From Sabethes cyaneus (taxonomy: Eukaryota > Arthropoda > Insecta > Diptera > Culicidae): 64,000 nt of DNA. A program made the translations under genes and the position numbers. Below are positions 10,976 through 22,920 of the stretch, in pieces; positions within the stretch are counted from its first letter, which is position 1; each line of letters opens with the position of its first letter. Under the pieces are notes generated by a model. That model saw only the letters and a list, made by a program, of their open reading frames with translations, did not search any database and was not told the DNA's origin. The stretch is taken from assembly GCF_943734655.1 (NCBI RefSeq), contig NC_071353.1, positions 144,876,043 to 144,940,042 of the forward strand, read 5' to 3'.

Positions 10976-11944
10976 AAGCTAATTAATTTTTAGAATTAGA
11001 CTGTCATACATGATTTATACAACTGCTTATCAGGCAATCAAAAAACACGAACGCGACAATGTATGATGAAAGTTTGTCACTACTGCATGGAAGTTAGGAC
11101 AAAGACAACTTTATCGTGGATACAGATGTTTCAGGACAACTATATTGTTACCTGCGAAAAAGACGCGCTGCTGTATGCAATACGTATTGTACGCAACAAA
11201 GGCAATCCTAATCATGTTACACTGTGTAACTTTTGTACGCCAGACTTTAGATCAAAGTAAGCTAGTCTTTTTCTTAAGGTTTTGCTATTTGTCCCTTTTG
11301 TTTAATTTGCTGATAAAGTATTGTCTTTAACCAGCCGACTGGCGATAAAGATATATTTTATTGTATACCTGCATCACCAACAACAAGCGCTTGTGAGAGC
11401 GAGTGTGTATCAAAATATTTTCTCGTCGAAAGTTGTCCTGCTTGCTGGTGTGAATGGATATTTATTTGTCCTAATATTTTGTTACCGTAATACATTCTGG
11501 TTGCTACGTATGTTTGTTTTATACGCAATGAATAACTGGTTTGTCGCTCTTCGTTTTTATCGGTTATTTCTGCGTATGAACAATGATATTTTAATTCCCT
11601 GCTGCCTACATCTAGTGCTTCGCTACAATCGAGAGTGCCTTACTTAGATTCAGGCCGATTTTGACGCCTTCTAGAGCTAGCGCTTGTGGTGGAGGCCAGT
11701 CTACACGTTACGACGCTGAGTGTTATACATTTTGTCCTATTTGCGAAGAGGGTGACAGGCTCGACGCGTCGAGAACCGGACCGAGTCTTTCCACTGTCAG
11801 TTTGGAGCGTTAATCACGCTCACTGCAAATTTAGCCATTATCAGGCGATGTTCGATAAGAAGAATTTCAATGTCAAGAGGTCTCTTGCTAGGGAGCTGAA
11901 TCTTCAGTTCATCCGGAAATTGGACAGTGACAACCGAAACTTTG
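10976..11944. other. Unassigned segment with short open frames
   Basis: Three overlapping forward frames of 61-108 codons (11063-11260, 11321-11647, 11686-11949) are present. The first contains CHYC and CNFC pairs, but no known zinc-finger spacing or family could be recognised. I do not call a gene. Confidence 0.3.
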
Positions 11945-12140
11945 CTTAGCTGAACAAAGTTTCTCCAAATTACCCGGTTGTAGGCTACCGCTCTCCAATT
12001 CCTTGAACATCGCATATTCCCCGCCAGATCTCGCTCCACCTGGCCTAACCATTTTGATCGCTGCACCCCTGGTCGTCTTGTTCCTACCATACCATTTTTG
12101 CAGGGTACTTGTCCGGCATTCTTGCAACATGCACGACACA
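11945..12140 (-). pseudogene. Non-LTR reverse transcriptase C-terminal fragment
   Basis: The sequence matches 50600-50815 base for base over long stretches, for example CTTGTCCGGCATTCTTGC and CCAGATCTCGCTCCA. On the minus strand it encodes the tail with ARMPDKYPAK. It is an isolated 3' piece of the same family as the element at 50570-53562, with frameshifts and no catalytic domain. Confidence 0.75.
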
Positions 12141-12480
12141 TAATATCCGTCCAGTTTTAGCCACAGCCCAAGCTGCGAGCAGTCGAACAGCAGCCAACCG
12201 TTTCTGTTTTGTTGATAGTTGCGCCCCGCCTCGTGACAGGTATTGAGATTTTCCGCCACGATGTAGCACGGATGAAATACGGGTGATAGATGTTACATTA
12301 TTTCTAAATGTTGATGCTAATCCTTTTTTGACGACGCGATCGATGGCGTGGACAGTACACTGCACTTTATCTCCACATATAGGGATTCGATGACAGAAGT
12401 GTGCACGTGCGGCAGAGTTGATGTCCCATTTAACAAGGATCGCAACACCCGGAGTTGATGCGATCAAGCCGGATGACTAC
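12141..12480 (-). other. Unassigned reverse-strand open frame fused to the RT scrap
   Basis: A 127-codon minus-strand frame (12084-12467) runs from here into the retrotransposon fragment. Its N-terminal two thirds match nothing I recognise. It is probably chance continuity across a repeat junction. Confidence 0.25.
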
Positions 12481-12519
12481 ATAATCTGACAAATAGAAGT
12501 TGTAACCGAACTTCTGAAT

Positions 12520-12960
12520 ACGTGCTCGGTTGTGTTGATGAGGATGCTCACCAGAATCCAGGGGAAAGGCGATCCTTGTTCAGCAGTGATGCCAAAGGAT
12601 GGTTGAAGGCGAGCAGTTTAGTCTCGCCCTTTGATTCCTCCTGTTTGCTGGGTAGCACAAAGGTGAGCAGAGCCTTTCGCCCTAATGACTGATTGCGCAA
12701 GCGTGTAGTAATACTGATTTAACGTTTGAGTTAAAAATTCCAGTTTTGGTACGTAAAGTGATCTCATCTAGTTTGAGCGCCAGATGTTTCGCAGACCTCC
12801 AAAGGCATCCTGGGCTTTTGTGATCCGTGTAGCTATATCCATCTTGGTACCGCCAACGGACATTGGCTGGCGACAGGTCTTTACTCCATCAAATATCGTC
12901 CGCAGCACCTTCCAATCAAACACGGCCCGGTCACAAGCGGTCCCGAATATACAACCAGAG
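12520..12960 (-). pseudogene. Degenerate reverse-transcriptase fragment of an endonuclease/RT retrotransposon
   Basis: Read on the minus strand in shifting frames, it gives ATRITKAQDAFGGLR-like and TGIFNSNVKSVLLHAC words, the region downstream of the RT palm in many insect LINE proteins (family form usually IFNSNVKSVLLYG). Stops and frameshifts break it, and neither the endonuclease nor the YADD motif is present. Confidence 0.6.
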
Positions 12961-12974
12961 TCGCTGTTAGTGAT

Positions 12975-13490
12975 TTAGAAAACACACAATTACGTTTACG
13001 TTTACTTATTCTAGAAATTAAACAGCTGTCAATACAATATCACAGAACAATTCTACTTCTTTTTATCAAGTGAGAACACAAAAATTTCCCTCTGATATGA
13101 AAATATAAATTGATCTTTATTCACTAACTGAAAATTCATCTTGTCATTAATTCCAGCCGAATGAGGTGCTTCATTTACACTACTGCAAATGTTCGAGGCA
13201 GAGGCGCCAAGAACGCTTCTAGCCAATTGAATAAAAATCCATACTATATTAACTATATTGCCGGTACGTTGGCAGCACTTGAAAAACACCAACACATAAA
13301 CCATCTGAGTCCCTTTTGGTCTGCACCGAATAGGTTCTTGAGCGGTGCTGTTTGCTCATCGTAATTTCTCAGGTTTCTTCAAATAGATATAGCGGATTTT
13401 TGGTAGGCAATAAGCCTTTGATAAGCCCGGACAATATGCCAAAAATCAGTTTTATTGTTAATTGAGCAACTAAGAAATTACAGTGGGCAC
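12975..13490. other. Spacer, nothing recognised
   Basis: Short frames only (up to 83 codons on the minus strand) and no repeat structure. Confidence 0.35.
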
Positions 13491-13494
13491 ACGA

Positions 13495-14790
13495 GCAGTA
13501 CCACAGTATAATCAATATATAGGGGATTGTCCCCTGTTGTGAAACAGCCCCGGTTGTGAAACACCCGTAATTTTTAACGTTTTTATTGTTCTAGTGCAGT
13601 CAAGTTACTACCAACGTCTAGTCTCATAGCAATATAACTTTTGAGCAAACAACGGTCAAACTTCAACATTTACAATGCTTTGTAGGAAAAGTGTTTGAAA
13701 AAACACCCAAAAAAGTTTTTTCGCATGTTTTGCAATTGATTTTTTTTGTACCATATGGAATAAAAAAGCTCAGGTAAAGGCATATAAGCTAAGTTTTGGA
13801 CCTCTATTTCATCACACAGACAAATTTTAGGTGAAATAATTGACTCAAAAATTATTATATAATTTTTTTGCAATATGGCCACCGCCCCGGTTATGAAACA
13901 GTCGAGTTCCCCGGTTGTGAAACATCTAGAAAAACAATGATTTTATACTTCAATGATCGTACATTACTTCAATTGGGGCTTTACGAGTTTTTATGGCAGC
14001 AGAATTCATTTAGGTTTAGCAAAAACTCAATTCTTTGTAACATATATAACAGGCCAGTGCATTTGAAATGCGCCAATATGATTGCTTGCTTTTTTACATG
14101 CGTTCATTGCGATTCAGATTTAGATGATTAAACGAAGAAATTGATTAATGATTTTGTATTTTTAGTATTTTCCATGAGTAAATGATTTTAATTTATGATT
14201 TTCCTTCGATATTTCTGTATTTTCTTTTCTTTTCTAAAGATTTCCCGAAGTGTTTCACAACCGGGGACACTTTTCTTTTAGCCACAAAAAACCATGTTTT
14301 GAAATTTTGCTACAACTTTTGTGTTTTAAACAAAAATCATATACTTCCTTAGGCAAAAAGATAGGTATACGTTTAAACTTTCAAATGCTTTAAAAAGATT
14401 TAAAATTGGATGATCCGATCAAAAGCTATGGCCAAAAAACAAAACCTGTTTCATAACCGGGGACATTCCCCTATAGAATGCCAGTGTCGCTGGTGTTTCA
14501 TGGATATTTTGGTGGCAAACATGTTGCTGGTTCGTGTCTTGGATACGGGAACAACATTGTCGAATTGCCCAATAGAAAATTTTCCTGCCGACGAAATACC
14601 CCAAAACGACCAAATCGGGTGATTTATCCTACGTGATATACGGAAAAGCAGAAGGATTTTTTATTGGGTTGCTTTTTTAGTTTGACAATCAGATTCCCGT
14701 TTCGAATCGATCACTCACACATATGCGCATACAACGTAAATACATAATTTTCAAACGTGTGATGTTTACCACAAGCACTTAAGCAAAACA
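13495..14790. mobile_element. Interrupted copy of the palindromic element seen at 62.04 kb
   Basis: The sequence AGTATAATCAATATATA before the insert and TAGAATGCCAGTGTCGCTGG after it together rebuild the terminal repeat of the element at about 62036-62395. The following bases (to about 14785, ending GATGTTTACCAC) match that element's interior in reverse order. A second MITE (13522-14471) interrupts the terminal repeat. The far end diverges after about 14785, so this copy is incomplete. Confidence 0.65.
13522..14471. mobile_element. TA-flanked MITE with GGTTGTGAAAC subterminal repeats
   Basis: The ends are GGGGATTGTCCCC at left and its near reverse complement GGGGACATTCCCC at right, flanked by TA (13520-13521 and 14472-14473). 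Several copies of CCGGTTGTGAAACA lie near both ends and inside. No transposase is visible. The layout of short TIRs plus repeated subterminal words parallels the GACAAAATCGG family, although the words differ. Confidence 0.75.
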
Positions 14791-15814
14791 TCATTTTGCA
14801 GAGCAACGGCGTGTTTGTTCCACGTTTTTCAACTACTAGAATACTTTGGGATCTTTTTTACCCTTACTCCTGGTGAAATTTCCTAACAAAAACCAGTATT
14901 TTTTGTTATTTTTGACGATTTTTGGCAAGAGTCAAAATCATTATGTGAGGCAGAACGCCAAAGCCCGTGGACAAAACGCTCCAAATTTGCCCAGCTAGGC
15001 GTTAAACGCAGCCAAAAAATTTACCATTCACTCACGTGTTGTATAAACTCCTAAAACTAGACTGGCGCAATGGCGGAAGCGTTCGTTATAGCGTTTGTTA
15101 CAAACGCTTGTTTGCATAAATATAGTTTCAACTTAATTTGTGAATATTTTTCAGGTTACCGGTTAGTATGCTGCAAACGTACCCTATTACGCACCTTTTT
15201 GTATCGGAAAAACGAAAAAAGAAGGTAATCATTAGTCTTGTTCTTATATTCGTTCAGCCTTTTTCACAGTACCACTGATACACATATGTCAAGATCTGTT
15301 GTGCGATGCTACCAGAAAGCTAAAAATTTGATGACGGAAAACCTCTATTCAAGCGTAATAACACAGACAAACAGACTTAACACTCGTTTTCCATTCTTCA
15401 CACCGATTAAGCCGTCATTTCAAATTTAGGCTTAGTTGGGAATGTGTCCGTTTTGGTCAAAGCGGCGCTTTTTAACGAAAGAAGGGGAATGCCCCATAAA
15501 AAATACTTGCTAGTTCGAGGATACTCCTGTTGCTACTTGATATTTGGGAATGTCGACCATAGATGGTGTTAGTGTTCAGGCTAAATGTGAGGTACGATAA
15601 TTTTTGTTGATTTTTCTTCCAAGAGTTCTGTCTGTTTGTCTGTGTTAATAGTGTGATTCTTTTATATTTAGCTGAAAAATCAGCGTCTGTTTGTAAGCTC
15701 AAACACCTCGATTTGAATAAAGTGTTTGTTTATTGTACCGTAACTGGTTATAATAACAATGGTAGCATCGCAAGACGTCATGTAGGTGGCCATCAAATGA
15801 TTGCAACGTCACCT
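14791..15814. other. Spacer with a short inverted word pair
   Basis: AACACAGACAAACAGAC near 15359 recurs inverted near 15631, suggesting a decayed palindromic element. No termini or target duplication could be fixed and no gene is seen. Confidence 0.3.
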
Positions 15815-15824
15815 GAGATGCTGC

Positions 15825-15935
15825 TATATAGAATCAATAGGGTCGTTGCACTAGTCCCGTAATTATCCTGTACTCTAATAAAGGCCTGCCAAGTCTAGTC
15901 GATAAAGAAAGGTTAAGTTTTTAAGGACGTTTAGA
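15825..15935 (+). mobile_element. SINE fragment (3' part)
   Basis: GAATCAATAGGGTCG followed by CCTGTACTCTAA, a CTGCCAAGTCT word and an AAGGTTAAGTTT tail align in order with the SINE at 37495-37690. The tRNA-like head is missing. Confidence 0.5.
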
Positions 15936-16379
15936 TCAATGGTTTCACAAGCCATAAAAATTCCAAAAGGTGCATGATCTTATACGGAAGCAGCAACCAG
16001 CAACAAGTTAAAGTGATGGAGTTGCTTAACTTGAGCGAAAGCGGTTAATTTCCGCACGTCGTGTTTTTTGACGGGATCGGTTTGTCACCAGGAAGCTGCG
16101 CCCGCAACAAATAAGGGTTTGAACCGCTGTAAGCGTGGATCGACAATTGATCCAATTGATTTAATTGAACCTAGTGTTAAACTAAATGCGACATATCGGC
16201 AAAATTTTCTGGCGGCTGGCTGCTTTGAAGTTGTAGACAGACAAACATTTCGATTGTATGTAGACCATGGACGTTTCAACAAAACTCGGCACCGTTTCAC
16301 AGAGTGCGAGTGAACCAAAAATTGCTGAAAAATACCGTTCCGAACTTTATTTCGAGTTTCTTCAATTCCTCAATCATCA
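15936..16379. other. Spacer, no gene recognised
   Basis: Opposing short ORFs at 16068-16318 (81 and 77 codons) occupy the same bases on both strands; neither shows a recognisable domain. Confidence 0.3.
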
Positions 16380-16384
16380 TGCTA

Positions 16385-16515
16385 TCATGCTTTATTCTCC
16401 AGAGACTACGGTGGGCCGACCAAGTCACAAGAATGCCAGATGACTGTGCGGCTAAATCTGTTCGCTTCAATAACCCCATCAACGCCACGAATAGAGGGGT
16501 TCCAACGTGCTAGAT
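16385..16515 (+). pseudogene. Non-LTR RT C-terminal tail fragment
   Basis: The frame reads RLRWADQVTRMPDDCAAKSV, the diverged counterpart of the RIRWAGHVARMPDNYPAK tail of the element at 50570-53562. It stops soon after. Only this tail is left. Confidence 0.65.
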
Positions 16516-16639
16516 AGCTCAACTAGGTTGATGCCTATTTGCGAGTCCCGAGACGCTCAACGAATTGGTAACGGTCGGGTATCCCAGGACCAAATGCAAT
16601 GGAGACAATCTCATGATTTAGCACGAGCTACCTCGGCTC

Positions 16640-16830
16640 TATGCTGCTAGAGGAGAAGTAATGCTACCAGCAAGGGGTTTCATTGACCTTGGGATCGTAA
16701 TCTGGTGGAGGTGAAGCACTATTTTAACTGTCGTGACATGAAACAAACTAGGAAGGTAATTAGAAGCCGAGCCGTGCCAAACCTTATAATAAGCAATTCA
16801 ATAATTAAGGGGCTCTAATTATCGAAAAAG
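16640..16830 (+). repeat. Dispersed repeat, copy A
   Basis: GGGATCGTAATCTGGTGGAG and TAATTAGAAGCCGAGCCGTG occur here and again at 19355-19790 in the same order. This copy lacks the 0.26-kb insert found in the other. It may be the 3' untranslated part of a retroelement, because an RT tail lies just upstream. Confidence 0.65.
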
Positions 16831-16834
16831 CGTA

Positions 16835-16975
16835 GGAAGCATGCTCTGGCGGGAGTTGTGGGTTCGCATCCGGTTGTAGTCTCAGGTTATAGCTTGGTTC
16901 GAACCATGCACCTTCCAGCATTGGACAACTTGTTCAGCGTAGCTACCTCGTTGATAATAAATAAATAAATTGTGG
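16835..16975 (+). mobile_element. Possible tRNA-derived SINE
   Basis: GGGTTCGCATCC is a good polymerase III B-box (near 16860), preceded by an A-box-like GCTCTGGCGG, and the segment ends in a GATAATAAATAAATAAA tail (near 16955). No target duplication was found, so this is tentative. Confidence 0.35.
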
Positions 16976-18255
16976 AACGATGTTACATGCGGCACTGTTT
17001 TTCGTGACCTTAAACATCACGGCATAAAAAGAGAATTTGTATACTATACACTAAAAAGATTTGTCGAGACGGAATCTGTTAAAAACAATAAAAAAAACGG
17101 AAGAAAACGATTCGTGAAGCTGGTGGTGTGATAAAAAAAAACTTTGATACGACCGAATATACAATCCGGTACGACAATAGGTGAAAAAAATGATTCGATA
17201 CGATGACAAACAATATAATAAATGACAAATAAATATAATAAACGGCAAAATCGTCAATATAAATTATTTTGAAGCGTGCTATTTGGAAACGTTTTTATGA
17301 TTTTCCATTAAGCAGTTTTTTTATCATGTCTTATCTTGTGCAAAAAAAGAAACGTGCGGGTTAAATACCTCTGTGGATTGTGGCATAGAATATGCCCTAT
17401 CCCAGCATCAGAGCATACCTCGCGCAATACGCCATGTCGGCAGTGATACGTTGTGCTACCGTCACTACGGTATGAACAGTTCGGTACGTCGTCGTGTAGA
17501 CGATCATCGGTATCGTCTAGATTCCAACCGCGTTCATAGACCTGACCGCTGAGCACAATCCAGTCGTTTGCAGTTAGTTAAACAACCAAGACTTCGGCGA
17601 TTCTCTGTGACTAGTACCTAATTTGGTGTTGCACAGATCCATCGCCGCTTGAACGTTGAGTAGTACCGTCGATCTTTCTAAACGCGAACGAGATCTGCAG
17701 ATGAACGTTGGGCAGGAATCCGCGACGCAGGTTATCAGCACCACATCAAGCTCCACTGTATGTGTCAATGTATGTGCCAAGGACCATGCTGCTTCCGACC
17801 CGACTGCCCTGAGTGTTAGTAGAGCAGTGACTTTCAAGTGCACCAACTGCGATCTGCGCATCACCATGGCTCCCACCGGCAGTCTCCGAGTAGCGAAGCG
17901 CTCGACTACCTCATCAACACAACTGAAATTTTCCAACCAACGCTCTCCGTGTGTACCGCAACAAGCCTGAGCAGATCAGTATCCTTGGAAAAATTACCAT
18001 CCATCATGGATCCTAAACCCCTTTTTATCGTGACCTGAAACGCTTGCTCTGCCCAAGCAAAAACCATCGAGCTTGCTAATTTTGTTCGCGAGCACAAGGT
18101 CGATGTGGGTCCAACTAATTGACGTAAAAAGTTGTTCACAGATTATGAGCGAAAGGCAGTGAATAGCTCCGTGCAAGTCAATTTAGGAGAGAAAGGAGTG
18201 TTAATTCGACTCTGCCAACTGCCGACTTGCCAACACGCCAGACTAAAAACGGAGA
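16976..18255. other. Spacer with short overlapping frames, no gene recognised
   Basis: Frames of 66-120 codons occur on both strands between 17308 and 18140. Their translations show no domain I recognise and the segment 17390-17990 is richer in GC than its flanks. It could be a decayed gene or retroelement. Confidence 0.3.
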
Positions 18256-18259
18256 TTAA

Positions 18260-19248
18260 CCTTTCGTTACTCGCGCTGTTGTATTTTGTACAACACATGT
18301 AGATTTTTGGATGCCATTTTGTTTTAAAGTAACAGATCGATGTCAAACCAAAATGTATTCTTCAATAAACTTATTATGAACAAAATGACATAATTATTCA
18401 ATACATTAATGCTTTAAACTGTTCAGCAACATAGATGAGCATAAACCGAAATCGCAGAAACGATGCAAGCGACGTGTGAGGGGTACCGCATTTGGTCCCT
18501 ACTGGAATTTTCTCTAATTTCTTCATAAGGGAAAATGGTTTCTGTATACAGCAAAGCTATTCAGCAGTTGATGGTCATTCCGCAGGTGTGCAGAAGTTCA
18601 TAATTTCGTGACTTCATGGTGATTTCGTGGCGCTAGTGTATGGGTTAGTTTTCTGAATGTGTTCTATCTACGAAATCTCTTTATTTTTAAGATCCTGTGT
18701 CCAGAAAATGTTTTAGTGGATCAAAAATGTTAGGCTGATGAACGGAATTATCCAATTTTCAAACTATATGTCATTACTGTGCAAAAAAATTTTCTAAACA
18801 TCCTGCCCAAGTAAATCAAAACACCCATCAGTCGTACTTTCTAACCACAGATGCCATAGATGCCAACAGCAGAAATATTATCATACTTTATGTGATAAGA
18901 TGTTTAATGTGAAAAATATCTAAGAAAACAGGATAACGGCTTGAAAAAAAATTAATCAATAGAATGCTACATCATTTAGAAACGATAAAAGGATCTTTCC
19001 GAATGCAGCAACTTGTGTATGGCCGCAATTGTAAGATGTATAATTTACAGCGGGTTTTGGCGCCGCCTGGTGACAAACTTGTAAAATGCAATCCCCCAAA
19101 CGAAAGATCTTAACCTACTGATTAACTTTGGTGAAGACAGTAACTTTCTATATAGCCAGGATTCCGAGATATTTCGAGATAAAGAGTGTTGTACAAAATA
19201 CAACGCGCGAGTATCCGTGTTACAAAAGTTGGCGCCAGTAACGGAAGG
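18260..19248. mobile_element. TTAA-flanked MITE (piggyBac-type target)
   Basis: The ends are CCTTTCGTTACTCGCGC on the left and, inverted, CCTTCCGTTACTGGCGCC on the right, each next to TTAA (18256-18259 and 19249-19252). GTTGTATTTTGTACAACA lies a short way inside both ends in inverted orientation. It is about 1.0 kb with no transposase ORF. Confidence 0.8.
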
Positions 19249-19354
19249 TTAAGATGAATGGGTCACAAATCTATACGTCAATAACCAGATATATGGTGGG
19301 AAGAGGCTCAAGAAAAAACAAAGTTCACCTGCCAAGCACAGTAACTATGCTGCA

Positions 19355-19790
19355 ATAGGAGAAGGAGTGCTACCAACTAAGGGTGACCCTGGGATCGTAA
19401 TCTGGTGGAGGTGAAGGACTATTTTAACTGTCGTGACATGACTATACTCAAAATATTCTGCACATAATTAATAGTAAATTTCCATATGGAAATCTACATG
19501 ATTATCATGTGCCACATATAAACACAACTCGCCCAGAAAAACACATCAAAATTATACGCATATGAATAATATGTGCAAATTTTTCGCGCACACATAAATC
19601 ATAAATCATAAACTGTTTGGCACGTAACGTTCATTTAATGGGCACATTGCAAAAATCTATGCATGGGACACATAGAAACTATACGACAAGTTTTCTCAGT
19701 GTAGAAAGGTAATTAGAAGCCGAGCCGTGTCTAATCTTGTAATGTGCAATTTAACAACTAAGGGAGTCTAACTAACTATCAAAAAAAAAG
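19355..19790 (+). repeat. Dispersed repeat, copy B, with an insertion
   Basis: It is the partner of 16640-16830. The shared sequence is split at about 19443 and resumes at about 19704, bracketing a small insertion. Copy A therefore shows the empty site. Confidence 0.65.
19447..19701. mobile_element. Small TA-flanked MITE
   Basis: This 255-bp segment interrupts the dispersed repeat and is absent from the copy at 16640. TA flanks it on both sides. The right end is GTTTTCTCAGTG; the left end (CTCAAAATATTC) is only a weak inverse of it, so the terminal repeats are eroded. Confidence 0.55.
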
Positions 19791-22180
19791 GAAGCCAGAA
19801 ATTCGAAGCCGCATTTTGAAGTGATGGTTTATAATAAAGCAAGTTGAGATGACAGGAGGAACAGAATAAAAATTGAGCAGGATAGACAAGCTACCTTCAA
19901 GGTTGTGTATTATTCAGTTAAGCGGAATGAGTTATGGAAGATTATTTATGTCACTGGTAGCTCGGGTGTTAGTTTTGAACCCGTCGAACACTTTGGAAAC
20001 GACTTATAAATTCGCTACGGGATCTTTAAGCGTCGGCAAGAAAATAAATATCAGATTTACAAGTTTACATAAGAAAAATTCACTTTTTTAAAATCCATAT
20101 GCTTTAAGACATCTCAAACCCACCCTAATCGCTAACCAACACAACTTGACGATCGTACAGAATGTTTTGAACCAAATCCATATGATTACTACTACAGTTG
20201 CGTATAGCAACTGCTGAAAATCCGCATCGCCTCCTATGCGATCACAGAGCAGCGAGCCACAGCACAACAGAGGCAACAGAAAGCGCAAATCGTCAATCGG
20301 CGATACGAAGCTAATTACCCAAACAAACCTACATAATATAAACAAACAGTGAAACAATTCACACACCATCCAAGTTCAATTCTGCGAAAAATATACAAAC
20401 CGTTTAACCGGATCGGAATCGGACGAAACAACACGAGCGTCCAAAGGCCGGCTGTGCAAATGTCAGCAAGTCAAGCGTGAACCGCTTCCAGCTGTAGCTC
20501 TCTCGATTACTCGAGTCGTTTTCTGTTTTTTACACTTTTACAAAAACGATGATAATATCACGTACGACAACGAAATTACACTGCACAGGAAAACTCCCTG
20601 GGCTACACGGTAAATGTCAAATCACTGTCACTGCGTTACTGGGAGAACATGAAGGCAACAAAAAAAAAAATTTGGAACGAATAAGAGCACGGAAACATAA
20701 TGGCCGATTTTACCCTAATCTTTATCTTTCAAACTTCTTTCTTTCTTTCTTTAGCTTATGCTTTCATGTTTTGTTATTCACTTGCTCGCTTTACTTAGGT
20801 TGAACTGGTGCACACAGTCAGCAAACAAAGGCGGAAACCGGTTCTGCTTCTTTTCTGAGGCTGTAAGTTTCTTACAAACTTCCACTTGCATTGGTCACCG
20901 CTCAACAGGCATCTTTCTCCGTCAGGGTCTCTCCTGTGGTGTACCTTGACCTTCGATTCGATGAGCAAACATTTGGATCCATCAACCATGCACGGTTGAT
21001 TGACACTTATGTCGAAACATTGGATTGACAGTAGGTTAGACGTTAGACAAACCGAACAGAACGGAAGACATCCCCCGAGTATTTGTGGCACGTTTCACAG
21101 CCGAGGGATGCCCCTGGAACTGGTTTTTTACGTGATTTCACTCACACCAGATGTGTGTGAAGTCCAAGTGGACAGCTGTTTGTGCAGAAACCCCGGCCGC
21201 CCGATGGATTTTCAGGGCCACGCGACTTTCGTGCGAATCGAGTTCATCAAACGACTGTCAATCGTGCACAATCACAATGGCGTCGCTGTTCAAAGTGCTA
21301 ATTCATGCTACTAAATGACTGTTTAAAGTTTTTGGGTGAAAATTTTGAAAATGTTAATTTCATGTTTTACATATTATTCAAGGTTTTCTTTCAATGAATA
21401 TTGAATTCGAAACTGGATGAAAGTAAGTTCAATGGATTTACTCCCATTTGAAGGCGCTTCGTGACTATGAGTAGGTAATAACAGACTCATGTGAACGTTC
21501 ATCGAATGACTATTGATTTCATTTGCAAAATTAATGAGCAGCTATCCGATATCGGCATAATACCTACTCATTTCTCGCTTCGTTCCATGTAGCCAGTTAT
21601 TGCTACTACTTTGTAAACAATCACGGAATGCATCACTTGTGTATTATAGATAGACAGACAGACAGTAGTCAATCGTTCATCTGTTTCGCACGCTCCAACG
21701 CTAGGCTTTCAGTGAAGCACGTGCTCGGTGGGAGGCCACAATCAGTTGGGTGGAGGGGTTCTGGACGCGGCTGCCTGGCTGGGACAACGCGTTTGGAAAT
21801 TAGTAGCTATATTTACAGCAACTGGTTTCCTCCAGGCTTGCCCTGATGTGTGACATGCATGGATTTGTGGAACTTTTTTCGTGATCCCCCCCTTGTTCAC
21901 TGTCACTGTCAATAACGGCTATTTATAGCCTGCCATGAGCCGTTTGTTTATTCAGATGTACCATCATTTGTGAACACGCCGCCAGACAAAAATGTGCTCG
22001 GCTAAAGCCGCCAATATGTGTTGTAATGAAGTGATCCGAATATGTAGTGTACCGAAATTGGCACGATGCTCTGAAATTTGCTGATCCGAGTGCAAACAGA
22101 CGAATATAAAAATTACAGCTGTCCTAAAATAAGATAACAATAGGTCGTGAAATTCGAACGGTTGAATACATAGTCAAGCG
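19791..22180. other. Long spacer, partly GC-richer, no gene recognised
   Basis: The segment 20380-21330 is non-repetitive and of mixed composition, with frames of up to 104 codons on both strands that lack recognisable domains. A short (GACA)n tract is near 21653. It could contain promoter or 5' UTR sequence; I cannot assign a gene. Confidence 0.3.
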
Positions 22181-22185
22181 TACTA

Positions 22186-22918
22186 CAGTAATGACCCGAT
22201 TTTGTCACCCCCATGATGAATTTAGGGGTGACAAAAACGGAACAGTGACAAAATCGGGTATTTTTTCAATTTCTATTTTTTTGCAGATAACTTAGAACAA
22301 ACTACATATATTTCATTCTGATCACTTTTAGGACATTTCGCACTTCCATCTACCTCTCTGTGGACATTTGTCACCTGTTCACAGCAGTCCCCCAGGTATG
22401 GAAACACGCGTTTTTTAATTGCGCCGAAATGGTTGATCATAGTGGTTAACTATGTTCATAGAAATTTCATAGCGTAAAAAGCTCTTTCTTTTGGTATGAA
22501 CGATTCTTTGATTAACCCCCCTAAAAGTAAGATAGAAAATTTATTTTTCAAGCAGTAAGAGATAGAGCAAAACAATGTTCTACAAAATTTTTGAGAAGAT
22601 GATTGTAAAGAACTTTGTCAAAGAAAGTGACCTTCTAGCTATTATAGTTGTGGAGATAAGAAACAACTTTTGTGAAAACTCCACGATAATCAACACAGTT
22701 CTTTTCACAGTGTTTTAACACATTTGACATGTTTCAAAATGATTTTCAAACTAAGCTTTTGATAAATCAAAAACGTGACAAAATCGGGTAAAAAACGTGA
22801 CAAAATCGGGGGTGACAAAATCGGGTCAAAAACGTGACAAAATCGGGGGTGACAAAATCGGGGGTGACAAAATCGGGGAGTGATAAAATCGGGGAGTGAC
22901 AAAATCGGGTTACCACTG
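22186..22918. mobile_element. TA-flanked MITE with a cluster of GTGACAAAATCGGG repeats
   Basis: The left end is CAGTAATGACCCGATTTTG and the right end inverted is CAGTGGTAACCCGATTTTG, flanked by TA (22184-22185 and 22919-22920). Eight copies of GTGACAAAATCGGG or close variants lie head to tail between 22770 and 22910, and two near the left end. Interior similarity to 4160-4310 ties it to the element at 3854-6312. No transposase. Apparent protein repeats read through here are artefacts of the cluster. Confidence 0.85.
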
Positions 22919-22920
22919 TA

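Noticed and set aside
12084..12467. 127-codon reverse frame as a gene
   Set aside because: Its C-terminal third is the tail of a LINE RT; the rest is unrecognised, so it is most likely a chance fusion across a repeat boundary.
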